Shown in pieces: positions 56,383-64,000 of a DNA stretch of 64,000 nucleotides. Origin of the DNA: Morganella morganii. Its GTDB lineage: Bacteria > Pseudomonadota > Gammaproteobacteria > Enterobacterales > Enterobacteriaceae. The notes below the pieces were generated by a model that did no database searches, was not told the origin of the DNA, and saw only the letters and a list, made by a program, of their open reading frames with translations. The first letter of the stretch is position 1. Every line of letters begins with the position of its first letter. Where the stretch lies: positions 131,236 to 195,235 of the forward strand of contig NZ_NRQY01000002.1 of NCBI RefSeq assembly GCF_003996855.1. The letters are read 5' to 3'. Both the position numbers and the translations under genes were made by a program.

Positions 56383-58185
56383 GTGCAAACCTTTAATGCC
56401 GATATCGCAATTATCGGAGCAGGCGGTGCAGGGCTGCGGGCGGCGATTGCTGCTGCGGAAGCTAACCCGAACCTGAAAATTGCTCTGATCTCAAAAGTTT
56501 ACCCGATGCGCAGCCACACTGTGGCCGCAGAGGGTGGCTCTGCGGCTGTGACACAATCCCATGATTCCTATGATTATCATTTCAGTGATACGGTGTCCGG
56601 GGGCGACTGGTTATGTGAGCAGGATGTGGTGGAGTATTTTGTCGAACACTGTCCGGCAGAAATGACACAACTGGAACTGTGGGGCTGCCCGTGGAGCCGT
56701 AAAGAAGACGGTTCTGTCAACGTGCGGCGTTTTGGTGGTATGAAAATCGAACGGACCTGGTTCGCCGCCGATAAAACCGGCTTTCATATGCTGCACACCC
56801 TGTACCAGACCTCTCTGAAATACCCGCAGATTCAGCGCTTTGATGAACATTTTGTCCTCGATATTATTGCGGACGAAGGCCATGTGCGCGGTCTGGTGGC
56901 GATCAATATGATGGAAGGAACAAAAGTTCAGATCCGCGCCAATTCAGTGATTATGGCCACCGGCGGCGCCGGCCGGGTCTACCGCTATAACACCAACGGC
57001 GGGATTGTCACCGGCGACGGGATGGGAATGGCTTTCCGTCACGGCGTGCCGCTGCGGGATATGGAATTTGTTCAGTATCACCCGACCGGCCTGCCTGGCT
57101 CCGGTATTCTGATGACAGAAGGCTGCCGGGGTGAAGGCGGTATTCTGGTCAACAAAGACGGTTACCGCTATTTACAGGATTACGGCATGGGGCCGGAAAC
57201 CCCGCTCGGCCATCCGGAAAACAAATACATGGAACTCGGCCCGCGCGATAAAGTCTCCCAGGCTTTCTGGCACGAGTGGCGCAAAGGCCGGACTATCAAA
57301 ACCAGCCGCGGTGATGTGGTTTATCTGGATCTGCGTCATCTGGGTGAGAAAAAACTGCTGGAACGCCTGCCGTTTATCTGCGAACTGGCAAAAGCCTATG
57401 TCGGAGTGGACCCGGTTAAAGAGCCGATCCCGGTTCGTCCGACCGCGCACTACACCATGGGCGGTATCGAAAATGACCAGCGTTGTGAAACCCGGATCAA
57501 AGGGCTGTTTGCTGTCGGCGAGTGTTCTTCCGTCGGTCTGCACGGTGCGAACCGCCTCGGCTCCAATTCACTGGCGGAACTGGTGGTCTTCGGCCGTCTG
57601 GCCGGGGAAGAAGCGGCTAAACACGCGCAGGAAACACACGCTGCCAACAGCAATGCTATCGATGCCCGTACCGCAGATATTGAAAACAACCTGAAAGCGC
57701 TGATGAACCAGAAAGGCACAGAAAACTGGGCCAAACTGCGCGACGAAATGGGCGAGGCGATGGAAGAAGGCTGCGGTATTTACCGCACACCGGAACTGAT
57801 GCAGAAAACCATCGATAAACTGGCCGAACTGAAAGAGCGCTTCAAACGCGTTGAAATCACGGATCGCTCCTCTGTCTTCAATACCGACCTGCTCTACACC
57901 ATTGAGCTGGGCTTTGGTCTGGATGTCGCGGAATGTATGGCGCACTCCGCCTTTAACCGTAAGGAATCACGCGGCGCGCATCAGCGCCTGGATGAAGGCT
58001 GTACTGAGCGCGACGATGTCAATTTCCTGAAACACACCCTCGCCTTCCACAATCCGGACGGCTCGCCGCACCTGGAATACAGTGATGTGAAGATAACCAA
58101 ATCCGCCCCGGCAAAACGTGTCTACGGTGGTGAAGCGGCGGCGGCTGAACAGGCGGCAAAAGAGAAGGAAAACGTCAATGGCTGA
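56383..58185 (+). CDS. frdA: FrdA, fumarate reductase flavoprotein
   Basis: A 600-residue flavoprotein that reduces fumarate to succinate in anaerobic respiration. The FAD loop is [14 protein letters not shown] (about 11-24); the His that binds FAD covalently is in [13 protein letters not shown] (His45). Active-site segments include [20 protein letters not shown] and [11 protein letters not shown]. The start is GTG, as in E. coli, with GGAG 7 bases upstream; the frame is open further upstream without support. It overlaps frdB by 8 bases. Confidence 0.97.
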   Translation: MQTFNADIAIIGAGGAGLRAAIAAAEANPNLKIALISKVYPMRSHTVAAEGGSAAVTQSHDSYDYHFSDTVSGGDWLCEQDVVEYFVEHCPAEMTQLELWGCPWSRKEDGSVNVRRFGGMKIERTWFAADKTGFHMLHTLYQTSLKYPQIQRFDEHFVLDIIADEGHVRGLVAINMMEGTKVQIRANSVIMATGGAGRVYRYNTNGGIVTGDGMGMAFRHGVPLRDMEFVQYHPTGLPGSGILMTEGCRGEGGILVNKDGYRYLQDYGMGPETPLGHPENKYMELGPRDKVSQAFWHEWRKGRTIKTSRGDVVYLDLRHLGEKKLLERLPFICELAKAYVGVDPVKEPIPVRPTAHYTMGGIENDQRCETRIKGLFAVGECSSVGLHGANRLGSNSLAELVVFGRLAGEEAAKHAQETHAANSNAIDARTADIENNLKALMNQKGTENWAKLRDEMGEAMEEGCGIYRTPELMQKTIDKLAELKERFKRVEITDRSSVFNTDLLYTIELGFGLDVAECMAHSAFNRKESRGAHQRLDEGCTERDDVNFLKHTLAFHNPDGSPHLEYSDVKITKSAPAKRVYGGEAAAAEQAAKEKENVNG

Positions 58186-58912
58186 GATGAAAATGCTGAA
58201 AATGTCAGTGATGCGCTATAACCCGGAAACGGATAACGAGCCGCATGCTGTCACGTATCAGGTGCCTTACGATGAGCAGACGTCACTGCTGGATGCGCTG
58301 GGCTATATCAAAGACAACCTAGCGCCGGATCTCTCCTACCGCTGGTCCTGCCGGATGGCTATCTGCGGCTCCTGCGGCATGATGGTCAATAAAGTACCGA
58401 AGCTCGCCTGCAAAACGTTCCTGCGTGAATACCCGCAGGGCATGCAGATTGAGGCACTCGGTAACTTCCCGATCGAGCGCGACCTGGTTGTGGATATGAC
58501 GCACTTTATCGAGAGCCTGGAAGCGATCAAGCCTTATATTATCGGCAATGACCGCAAACCGTCCGAAGGCCCCAATAACCAGACCCCGGGACAGATGGCA
58601 AAATACCATCAGTTCTCCGGCTGCATTAACTGCGGCCTGTGCTACGCGGCCTGCCCGCAGTTCGGTCTGAATCCGGAGTTCCTCGGCCCGGGCGTGCTGA
58701 CACTGGCGCAGCGTTATAACACCGACAGCCGCGATCACGGCAAAAAAGAGCGGATGAAACAAATCAACGGCGATAACGGCGTATGGACCTGTACCTTCGT
58801 GGGTTACTGCTCGGAAGTCTGTCCGAAACATGTGGACCCGGCAGCCGCCATTCAGCAGGGTAAAGCCGCCAGTGCGGAAAATTACATTATTGCCCGTCTG
58901 AAACCACAATAA
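58178..58912 (+). CDS. frdB: FrdB, fumarate reductase iron-sulfur protein
   Basis: A 244-residue protein, identical in length to E. coli FrdB. The [2Fe-2S] ligands are in [16 protein letters not shown] (about 56-71) and the later Cys of KLAC. The [4Fe-4S] motif is [12 protein letters not shown], and the [3Fe-4S] motif is [12 protein letters not shown]. It carries electrons from menaquinol to FrdA. The start overlaps frdA by 8 bases. Confidence 0.97.
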   Translation: MAEMKMLKMSVMRYNPETDNEPHAVTYQVPYDEQTSLLDALGYIKDNLAPDLSYRWSCRMAICGSCGMMVNKVPKLACKTFLREYPQGMQIEALGNFPIERDLVVDMTHFIESLEAIKPYIIGNDRKPSEGPNNQTPGQMAKYHQFSGCINCGLCYAACPQFGLNPEFLGPGVLTLAQRYNTDSRDHGKKERMKQINGDNGVWTCTFVGYCSEVCPKHVDPAAAIQQGKAASAENYIIARLKPQ

Positions 58913-58923
58913 GGAAGAAAGAA

Positions 58924-59319
58924 ATGACGACCAAACGTAAGCCTTATGTGCGTGAAATGACACCGACATGGTGGAATAAACTCGGTTTTTACCGTTTTTA
59001 TATGCTGCGGGAAGGCACCGCAGTGGTTCAGCTCTGGTTCAGTCTGCTGGTTATGTACGGCGTTTACTGTCTTAAGGGCGGCCCGGCGGACTGGGCAGGT
59101 TATGTCCACTTCCTGCAAAATCCGGTGGTGGTACTGGTCAATATCCTGACCCTGGCCGGCACTCTGCTGCACACGGTAACCTGGTTTCAGCTGGCACCGA
59201 AAGCCGTCAATATCGTTATCAAAGACGAAAAAATGGGACCGGAGCCGATTGTCCGTCTGCTCTGGATTGTGACCCTCATCGTTAACGCCGTTATTCTGGC
59301 CGTTGCATTACTGTGGTAA
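58924..59319 (+). CDS. frdC: FrdC, fumarate reductase membrane anchor
   Basis: A 131-residue subunit with three spans (about 27-49, 63-85 and 106-127), the same length as in E. coli. The N terminus [12 protein letters not shown] is conserved. With FrdD it forms the quinone-binding membrane anchor. AAGGAAG precedes the ATG, 11 bases after frdB. Confidence 0.95.
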   Translation: MTTKRKPYVREMTPTWWNKLGFYRFYMLREGTAVVQLWFSLLVMYGVYCLKGGPADWAGYVHFLQNPVVVLVNILTLAGTLLHTVTWFQLAPKAVNIVIKDEKMGPEPIVRLLWIVTLIVNAVILAVALLW

Positions 59320-59333
59320 GGAAGGGAACTGAT

Positions 59334-59690
59334 ATGATTAATCCGAATCCGAAACGCTCACAGGAACCGGTTTTCTGGGGAATGTTTGGCGCGGGCGGCA
59401 TGTGGAGTGCCATTGTTTCACCGGCCATTATTGTGCTGCTGGCCTTCCTGATCCCGTTCGGCCTCGCGCCGGATATGCTCAGTTATGGCCGCATCCTGGC
59501 GTTCTGTCAGGGGTTTATCGGGAAGATTTTCCTGCTGCTGATGATTATCCTGCCGCTGTGGTGTGCGCTGCACCGTCTTCACCATTGTATGCATGACCTG
59601 AAAATTCATGTTCCTGCGGGACGCTGGGTCTTTTACGGCCTGGCAACGATCCTCAGTGTGATGGCAGTCATTGGTGTGTTCACACTGTAA
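59334..59690 (+). CDS. frdD: FrdD, fumarate reductase membrane anchor
   Basis: A 118-residue subunit with three spans. The start [20 protein letters not shown] and the segment [14 protein letters not shown] are conserved. It completes the quinone site. The ATG follows GGAAGGGAAC by a few bases; a start seven codons earlier, within the spacer, is not needed. A strong terminator follows. Confidence 0.95.
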   Translation: MINPNPKRSQEPVFWGMFGAGGMWSAIVSPAIIVLLAFLIPFGLAPDMLSYGRILAFCQGFIGKIFLLLMIILPLWCALHRLHHCMHDLKIHVPAGRWVFYGLATILSVMAVIGVFTL

Positions 59691-59705
59691 TGATTGTCTG
59701 TCATA

Positions 59706-59740
59706 AAAAGGCCGGCTCCTGAGAGCCGGTCTTTTTTTAT
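59706..59740. terminator. Bidirectional terminator of frd and scrB
   Basis: CCGGCTC-CTGA-GAGCCGG forms a 7-bp stem, with T-runs on both strands (TTTTTTT after it, AAAAA before it). It lies between two convergent units. Confidence 0.87.
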
Positions 59741-59746
59741 CTGCCG

Positions 59747-61159
59747 TCAGGCCACTTCTTCCCGGTTAAGCTGCCAGTAGCTGAGCTGCACCGGGGAAAG
59801 GCCGCGGAATACCAGTGTTGCAGGTTGCTGCGGGAAGTAACGGCTGCTCATCACTGCCTCACCGTCATTGATAAAAATCTCCGCGCTCGAATGATCCGTA
59901 AAAATATGCAGCTGTGTTACTTCTCCCTGCCAGTAACGGTGCAGCCAGTCACCGCTGACCAGACTGCGGCGGGACAGGCGGATTTCATGTCCGTCATAAG
60001 AAAAGATCAGCTGTTTGCTGAAATTCAGGATAAGCGGACCGGAGAGCCTGATAATCACCTCCAGCCGCCCCGCACTCAGTTCCAGCGCACTATCCGCCTC
60101 ACCTGACCACTGTCCGCCCGCACCACGCAGGGCCTTCAGTTCCTTCACCGGCCGCTGGTACAGTTGTCCGTTATGCAATGTCAGTTCACGGGGGCAGGTC
60201 ATCTGGTGGAGCCAGCCGTTTTTGACTGTCGGCTGCCGCATCTCTTCACCGCCCGGAACCCCCATCAACGCCACCATAATGCGCCGTCCGTCCGGAGCCA
60301 GTGTTGTCTGCGGGGCATAAAATTCAAATCCGGCATCTGCTTCATAAATCTGAGGTTTATGGCGGAAGGTTTTGCTTTCATAATCAAACTGCCCGACCAG
60401 ATACGCGCCGGGGGAGGTATTCAGAAAACGGGTAGGTTCGCGCGGCATACCGATGGGACAACATAACAGTACCCACTCATCACCGAGCCGGAAGAAATCC
60501 GGGTTTTCCCACAAATACCCGGCATCCCTCAGCCCGCCGCAGCGGCTGCCGGCCAGGACGCCCTGTAATACCCATTCACCTAACTCTGCCGCCTCATACA
60601 GCAGCACACAGCCTCTGTCATTCACATCCCGGGCACCCAGCACCATGTACCACCGGTCACTGTGCTGCCAGACCTTAGGATTAACCACATCGGCGCTGTA
60701 TCCTTCCGGCAGTCCCAGTGCAGTGCCGTATTTTTCAAATCCGCCGCCCGTTTTTTCCCGTGCCAGACACTGCCATGATGTCCGGGAGCCGTCACGGTAC
60801 ACCAGACTGCCCGTATAACAGAGTGTCAGTGTGTTATCGTTTACCACTGCGCTGCCGGAAAAACAGCCCCCGGAATCATAGTTACCGGACGGCAGCAGCG
60901 CGACCGGCTCATGTATCCAGCTCACCAGATCTGCCGAAGACCAGTGTCCCCAGCACGGGTGTTTATGTTCACAACCAAACGGGTCCCACTGATAGAACAG
61001 GTGCCAAAGGCCACTGTGATAAATAAACCCGGCCGGATCATTCATCAGACCGCACACCGGCGCAGTATGCCAGCCCGGATAATGCAGATCCTTCTGTGCC
61101 CGTCCCTGGTGCTTCATTAAGGCCTGCACAATCCCTGACAACAGTGCTGCCTGTGCCAT
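59747..61159 (-). CDS. scrB: Sucrose-6-phosphate hydrolase (GH32)
   Basis: A 470-residue glycoside hydrolase family 32 enzyme that splits sucrose-6-phosphate into glucose-6-phosphate and fructose. The nucleophile Asp41 is in GLMNDPAGFIYH. The transition-state Asp is in LGARDVNDRG (about 178). The acid/base Glu is in YLWENPDFFRLG (about 218), where Asn stands in place of the usual Cys of the EC motif. A C-terminal beta-sandwich completes it. Usually scrB accompanies a sucrose PTS (scrA), a porin and a repressor; none is here, so substrate supply is unclear. It could also act on another phosphorylated beta-fructoside. Confidence 0.88.
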   Translation of the reverse strand: MAQAALLSGIVQALMKHQGRAQKDLHYPGWHTAPVCGLMNDPAGFIYHSGLWHLFYQWDPFGCEHKHPCWGHWSSADLVSWIHEPVALLPSGNYDSGGCFSGSAVVNDNTLTLCYTGSLVYRDGSRTSWQCLAREKTGGGFEKYGTALGLPEGYSADVVNPKVWQHSDRWYMVLGARDVNDRGCVLLYEAAELGEWVLQGVLAGSRCGGLRDAGYLWENPDFFRLGDEWVLLCCPIGMPREPTRFLNTSPGAYLVGQFDYESKTFRHKPQIYEADAGFEFYAPQTTLAPDGRRIMVALMGVPGGEEMRQPTVKNGWLHQMTCPRELTLHNGQLYQRPVKELKALRGAGGQWSGEADSALELSAGRLEVIIRLSGPLILNFSKQLIFSYDGHEIRLSRRSLVSGDWLHRYWQGEVTQLHIFTDHSSAEIFINDGEAVMSSRYFPQQPATLVFRGLSPVQLSYWQLNREEVA

Positions 61160-61899
61160 ATCCCTGCCCCCTGTATCCCCTAGTCCTGTTTTTCAGAAAC
61201 TATGAAACCACAGATACGGTGCTGAATGCGAGCACCAACCCTCTAAGATAATTCAGAATCCGACGGGTAACGGCGGTATATCCGGAAGTTTATTGTTTTG
61301 TAACGGTCTTTCAATATTACTGATATAGGAATCACAATTTCATTAATATATTATTATGATACTAATGACGGAAGAATAACATTATCTTTAATAAATAATT
61401 ACCGTCATAATATCAGCAAATATAATTATCATTACTTTCTTAACAAAAAAATAAAAAAACGGCACGCAGAATCAAAGAATATAACTACAGGAGGCGAAAT
61501 ATTCACCAAAAATAATTCCGGAATCATAAAAAGAATCCAGCCAGCTCTATTTCCCTGCTATACGCATACGGTTCCGATTTTGCCCATAAGCCCTTCCCAG
61601 CGGTGGCTGACAAAGAATGTGACCGAGCATACTGTAACAGATAAATAATATATTCCGGATTTTTCACAGGCATCGTCATATCTTCCGGCAAAGAACACAT
61701 TATTTATAACGGCCGGATAAAATATTTTAAATAAAAAATAAACACCACCAATGCCAAACAAAAAAAACAAATAAACAATTATCACCAAAAATAAACAGGT
61801 TATTTAACCGATAACAATACCATCAGAATAAGCACAATAAAATATACTTAAACCTCCCGGTTTATTATTAATAACAACCGGAATTCATTTTTTCTGATA
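61160..61899. other. AT-rich gap between scrB and the hyp operon
   Basis: About 740 bases of strongly AT-rich sequence. The scrB promoter must lie at its left end. One short membrane-protein frame (61558-61788) is possible. I see no repeat and no RNA gene. Confidence 0.4.
61558..61788 (-). CDS. Possible small membrane protein
   Basis: A 76-residue frame starting MVIIVYLFFLFGIGGVYFLF, with one strong N-terminal span and perhaps a second weaker one (SVTVCSVTFFVSH). The DNA is AT-rich, unlike the neighbouring genes. There is no clear ribosome binding site and I recognise no homologue. It may be real or chance. Confidence 0.35.
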   Translation of the reverse strand: MVIIVYLFFLFGIGGVYFLFKIFYPAVINNVFFAGRYDDACEKSGIYYLSVTVCSVTFFVSHRWEGLMGKIGTVCV

Positions 61900-61928
61900 A
61901 AAAAACACCCGTCAGTGCGGGCGTTTTT
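61899..61928. terminator. Terminator of the hydN-hypA-hypC operon
   Basis: AAAAACACCCG and CGGGCGTTTTT form an 11-bp stem with one mismatch and a 6-base loop. T-runs occur on both strands. It comes 26 bases after the hypC stop. Confidence 0.8.
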
Positions 61929-61953
61929 AACAAGGTAACAGAATGTTATACTC

Positions 61954-62226
61954 TTACGCATTACCACGCAGAAAATAGGACACATCCTCTTCAACACTTT
62001 CCATGGCCAGCAATGCATCCAGCGTATCACGGGCTTCCTGTTCGTCGATAATGCTCATCGCAAAACCGACATGAACCAGCACCCATTTCCCCAGCATATC
62101 TGATGGCTCACCTTCACAAACCAGCGCGATGTTCACATCCCGTCTGACACCACACACTTCCACCTGCGCATTGTCTGTTACAGAGTCACCCACGGCAACG
62201 ATTTGCCCAGGAATACCTAAACACAT
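61954..62226 (-). CDS. hypC: HypC/HybG-type hydrogenase maturation chaperone
   Basis: A 90-residue chaperone beginning [14 protein letters not shown], with the essential Cys2. The rest ([18 protein letters not shown]) is typical of HypC/HybG. It carries the Fe(CN)2CO group with HypD and delivers it to the large subunit of a [NiFe]-hydrogenase. It starts 36 bases after hypA. Which hydrogenase it serves is not visible. Confidence 0.92.
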   Translation of the reverse strand: MCLGIPGQIVAVGDSVTDNAQVEVCGVRRDVNIALVCEGEPSDMLGKWVLVHVGFAMSIIDEQEARDTLDALLAMESVEEDVSYFLRGNA

Positions 62227-62262
62227 AACCGGCTCCTGATTGACTGATATGTCCTTACCGGA

Positions 62263-62604
62263 CTACTGAATCTCAATTTGTCTGACCTGCATGGCATCAC
62301 TGCTGTCCACCCGCAGGTTATGGCTGCCGCAGTGCGGACACCCGGTATTAAACCCGGCCACACTGACCGGTTTCTGACACTCCCTGCACCAGGCCTGCGC
62401 CGGGACAGTAGTGACATGCAGTACAGCACCTTCTGCCGCTGAATCACGGCAGACGATATCAAAGCAAAAACGGAGGGCATCCTCTTCGATGCAGGATACC
62501 GCACTCAGTTCAAGCCAGACAGCGGTGACGCGCTGCGCCCCGCTCTGCTTTGCCTGCTGCTCGATAATATCAAGCGCATTCTGGCATAACACAACCTCAT
62601 GCAT
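62263..62604 (-). CDS. hypA: HypA/HybF-type nickel insertion protein
   Basis: A 113-residue protein with N-terminal MHE (His2 binds Ni) and a zinc domain with Cys73, Cys76, Cys89 and Cys92 (AWCRECQ and TGCPHCG). It passes nickel to the hydrogenase large subunit, with HypB. No hypB follows, so the partner genes must be elsewhere. It starts 10 bases after hydN. Confidence 0.92.
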   Translation of the reverse strand: MHEVVLCQNALDIIEQQAKQSGAQRVTAVWLELSAVSCIEEDALRFCFDIVCRDSAAEGAVLHVTTVPAQAWCRECQKPVSVAGFNTGCPHCGSHNLRVDSSDAMQVRQIEIQ

Positions 62605-62614
62605 CCGCCTGTCC

Positions 62615-63163
62615 TCAGGACATCAGGCCGGCCGGCATTTCAAATGCGGCACGGCGGCGGCGTTCTTTCACAATCTCATCCATCTTGTTGCGGTCAACCA
62701 CCATTAATGCATGAGTCGGGCACACTTCCACACAGTCAGGTCCGCCCGCACGGGTATGGCATAAGTCACATTTATGCGCTTCCGCGCGGTACTGCGCAAT
62801 GGTGTTCAGTGCGGTGGTCTGTTGTGCAACAGGGCGGCTGATCACTTCCATGGTGCCGTAAGGGCAGGCAATCACACAGGTTTTGCAGCCGATACATTTT
62901 GCCTGATCGACATACACGAAATCATCTTTACGGCTGATAGCCCCGTTCGGGCAGACATTGGCACACGGTGCATCCTCGCACTGACGGCAGACAACCGCCG
63001 TACTGATGGTGTACCCTTTCATCACATGAATACGGGGAAAGAACTCATCTTTCACCACGGTTTCAATACCGGTTTCCTGCTCTTGATGCGAAACGACACA
63101 AGCGACTTCACAGGTGTGACAGCCAATGCACTTCTTTGGGTCTGCAATGATGAAACGGTTCAT
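62615..63163 (-). CDS. hydN: HydN, iron-sulfur electron-transfer protein
   Basis: A 182-residue ferredoxin-like protein with four [4Fe-4S] motifs: CIGCHTCEVAC, CRQCEDAPCANVC, CIGCKTCVIAC and CDLCHTRAGGPDCVEVC. It begins MNRFIIADPKKCIGCHTCEV, as in E. coli HydN, which links formate dehydrogenase-H and hydrogenase. AGGAG lies 6 bases upstream. It is the first gene after a sigma-54 promoter, so it is expected to be FhlA-controlled and expressed during fermentation. Confidence 0.93.
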   Translation of the reverse strand: MNRFIIADPKKCIGCHTCEVACVVSHQEQETGIETVVKDEFFPRIHVMKGYTISTAVVCRQCEDAPCANVCPNGAISRKDDFVYVDQAKCIGCKTCVIACPYGTMEVISRPVAQQTTALNTIAQYRAEAHKCDLCHTRAGGPDCVEVCPTHALMVVDRNKMDEIVKERRRRAAFEMPAGLMS

Positions 63164-63244
63164 CATACTCTCCTGAATGATACGCGGCGACTTCACATCC
63201 GGCACTCCGGTGCAGCCGTCCTCTGGTTAGAATAATCAGGAAAT

Positions 63245-63261
63245 AAGCATACATCGTGCCA
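63245..63261 (-). promoter_or_regulatory. Sigma-54 promoter of hydN-hypA-hypC
   Basis: On the minus strand TGGCAC-GATGT-ATGCT. The consensus is TGGCAC-N5-TTGCW; the -24 GG and -12 GC are present at the right spacing. It lies about 80 bases upstream of hydN, with the activator gene divergent. Confidence 0.83.
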
Positions 63262-63573
63262 GTCTGGCATTTTTTTTAATTTCAGTGAAATCAGCGTATT
63301 AATAAATAATACTGCCGCACCGTGTGTCATAGTGAGAATATTCGTCACACAGTTCGACATTTTTGACGATAATTTTTATCATCAGTATGTGTCATAATAT
63401 AGTTGGTTTTCATCCCACCGAAAAATAGGGGATTGGATCAAACTTAAATCAGACAGCGATATTCTTTTTTTATAGAGTCATTACAATAATGGCTATTACC
63501 TCTCTGAAACTTATTTATACCTATAACTATTCAGAGCTGAATTAATTTTAAGAGCAATCCGTCCGGATCAGGA
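63262..63573. other. hydN/fhlA divergent regulatory region
   Basis: About 310 bases without genes. TGTGTCATA occurs at 63323-63331 and again at 63388-63396, 65 bases apart. TCGTC (63342-63346) and GACGA (63365-63369) form an inverted pair between them. These are candidate upstream activator sites for the FhlA-type protein; I cannot match them to a defined consensus. Confidence 0.45.
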
Positions 63574-64000
63574 ATGAGAAAGACGAAGACGAGCGGAGAC
63601 GTTGTGGACAACACTGACAAGACCGAACACATACGCCATGAACGTGACCAGTACCGGATATTGGTTGATATCACCAACTCAGTGCTTTCCCATCTGGAGA
63701 TGGATGGCCTGGTTGCTGAGGTCTCCCGCGAAATCCACCGGTTTTTCGGACTGAGCCAGATAAGTATTGCGTTGTGTGATAACTACAGTTCAGCTGTATA
63801 TCTTTGTTATTCCAGTTATTATCAGCCACGTAAACCCGCAGAAAAGACATTATATCATCTGGATGAACTGCACCCTGACCTGGCGCAGGTTCTGGACAGT
63901 AACCAACCCATGCGCCTGACACTCGCCGGCGCCACAGAAGATCCGCTGTATCAGCATGTCTACGCGCAGGGCATGACAGAAACCCTGCTGCTGCCGCTGG
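63574..64000 (+). CDS. fhlA: FhlA/HyfR-type sigma-54 activator, N-terminal part (runs off the window)
   Basis: The first 142 codons of an activator of formate hydrogenlyase genes. From about residue 20 the sequence RHERDQYRILVDITNSVLS and the segment EVSREIHRFFGLSQISI match the second GAF domain of FhlA and HyfR. In E. coli about 180-190 residues precede this point; here there are only about 20. A stop codon in the same frame at 63538-63540 rules out a longer N terminus. The ATG follows AGGA closely; a GTG at 63604 is an alternative. The sigma-54 interaction domain is expected beyond the window. Confidence 0.85.
   Translation, partial: MRKTKTSGDVVDNTDKTEHIRHERDQYRILVDITNSVLSHLEMDGLVAEVSREIHRFFGLSQISIALCDNYSSAVYLCYSSYYQPRKPAEKTLYHLDELHPDLAQVLDSNQPMRLTLAGATEDPLYQHVYAQGMTETLLLPL

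Overview
The window looks like a stretch of enterobacterial chromosome with about 50% G+C. Gene content (rsmD-ftsY-ftsE-ftsX-rpoH, yhhL/M/N, zntA, tusA, yhhQ, glpABC, frdABCD, kdpFABCDE, hydN-hyp) and protein similarity to E. coli place it in Enterobacterales. The G+C level and the locus mixture fit Morganella better than Proteus or Providencia; that is an inference, since no search was possible.

Layout. 1-8.7 kb is accessory: a small membrane protein, an orphan glycosyltransferase, a MarR regulator divergent from an MFS exporter with two matching palindromic operators between them, a TonB-dependent siderophore receptor with a Fur-like box, and an amidohydrolase with its own palindromic operator candidate. 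8.7-10.3 kb is a chemoreceptor with a near-consensus sigma-28 promoter. 10.3-18.2 kb is the complete potassium-import operon kdpFABCDE, including the 29-codon kdpF, preceded by an evident KdpE site. 18.3-23.7 kb is a GNAT acetyltransferase and a branched-chain amino-acid ABC importer (livKHMGF). 24.1-28.0 kb is a decaying region: a frameshifted YnfC-like gene, glycerate kinase, an internally deleted GntP permease, and a cdaR regulator cut by one amber codon.

28.1-34.8 kb is conserved core: rpoH, ftsX, ftsE, ftsY (with an enlarged repetitive acidic domain), rsmD, yhhL, yhhM and yhhN. 34.9-37.4 kb is zntA with a ZntR-type promoter and a very His/Cys-rich N terminus. 37.8-45.3 kb is a roughly 2,480-residue AIDA-type autotransporter split into two reading frames. 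It is followed by a DUF817 membrane protein, tusA, yhhQ (behind a preQ1-I type riboswitch) and gldA.

48.8-51.5 kb holds four consecutive lipoprotein genes, the first two of which are frameshifted, partly at short homopolymers. 51.7-59.7 kb has divergent anaerobic respiration operons, glpABC and frdABCD: electrons from glycerol-3-phosphate can pass through menaquinone to fumarate. Next comes a solitary sucrose-6-phosphate hydrolase. The right end has hydN-hypA-hypC (hydrogenase maturation) with a sigma-54 promoter, divergent from an FhlA/HyfR-type activator that lacks the usual N-terminal region and runs off the window.

Most of the window is recognisable, known biology. I did not find a convincing wholly new system. 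The most interesting items are the repeat-expanded FtsY, the KdpE operator embedded in an upstream terminator, the preQ1 switch, the palindrome pair in the glp/frd divergent region, the short FhlA, and the cluster of broken accessory genes, which may be real decay or assembly error.
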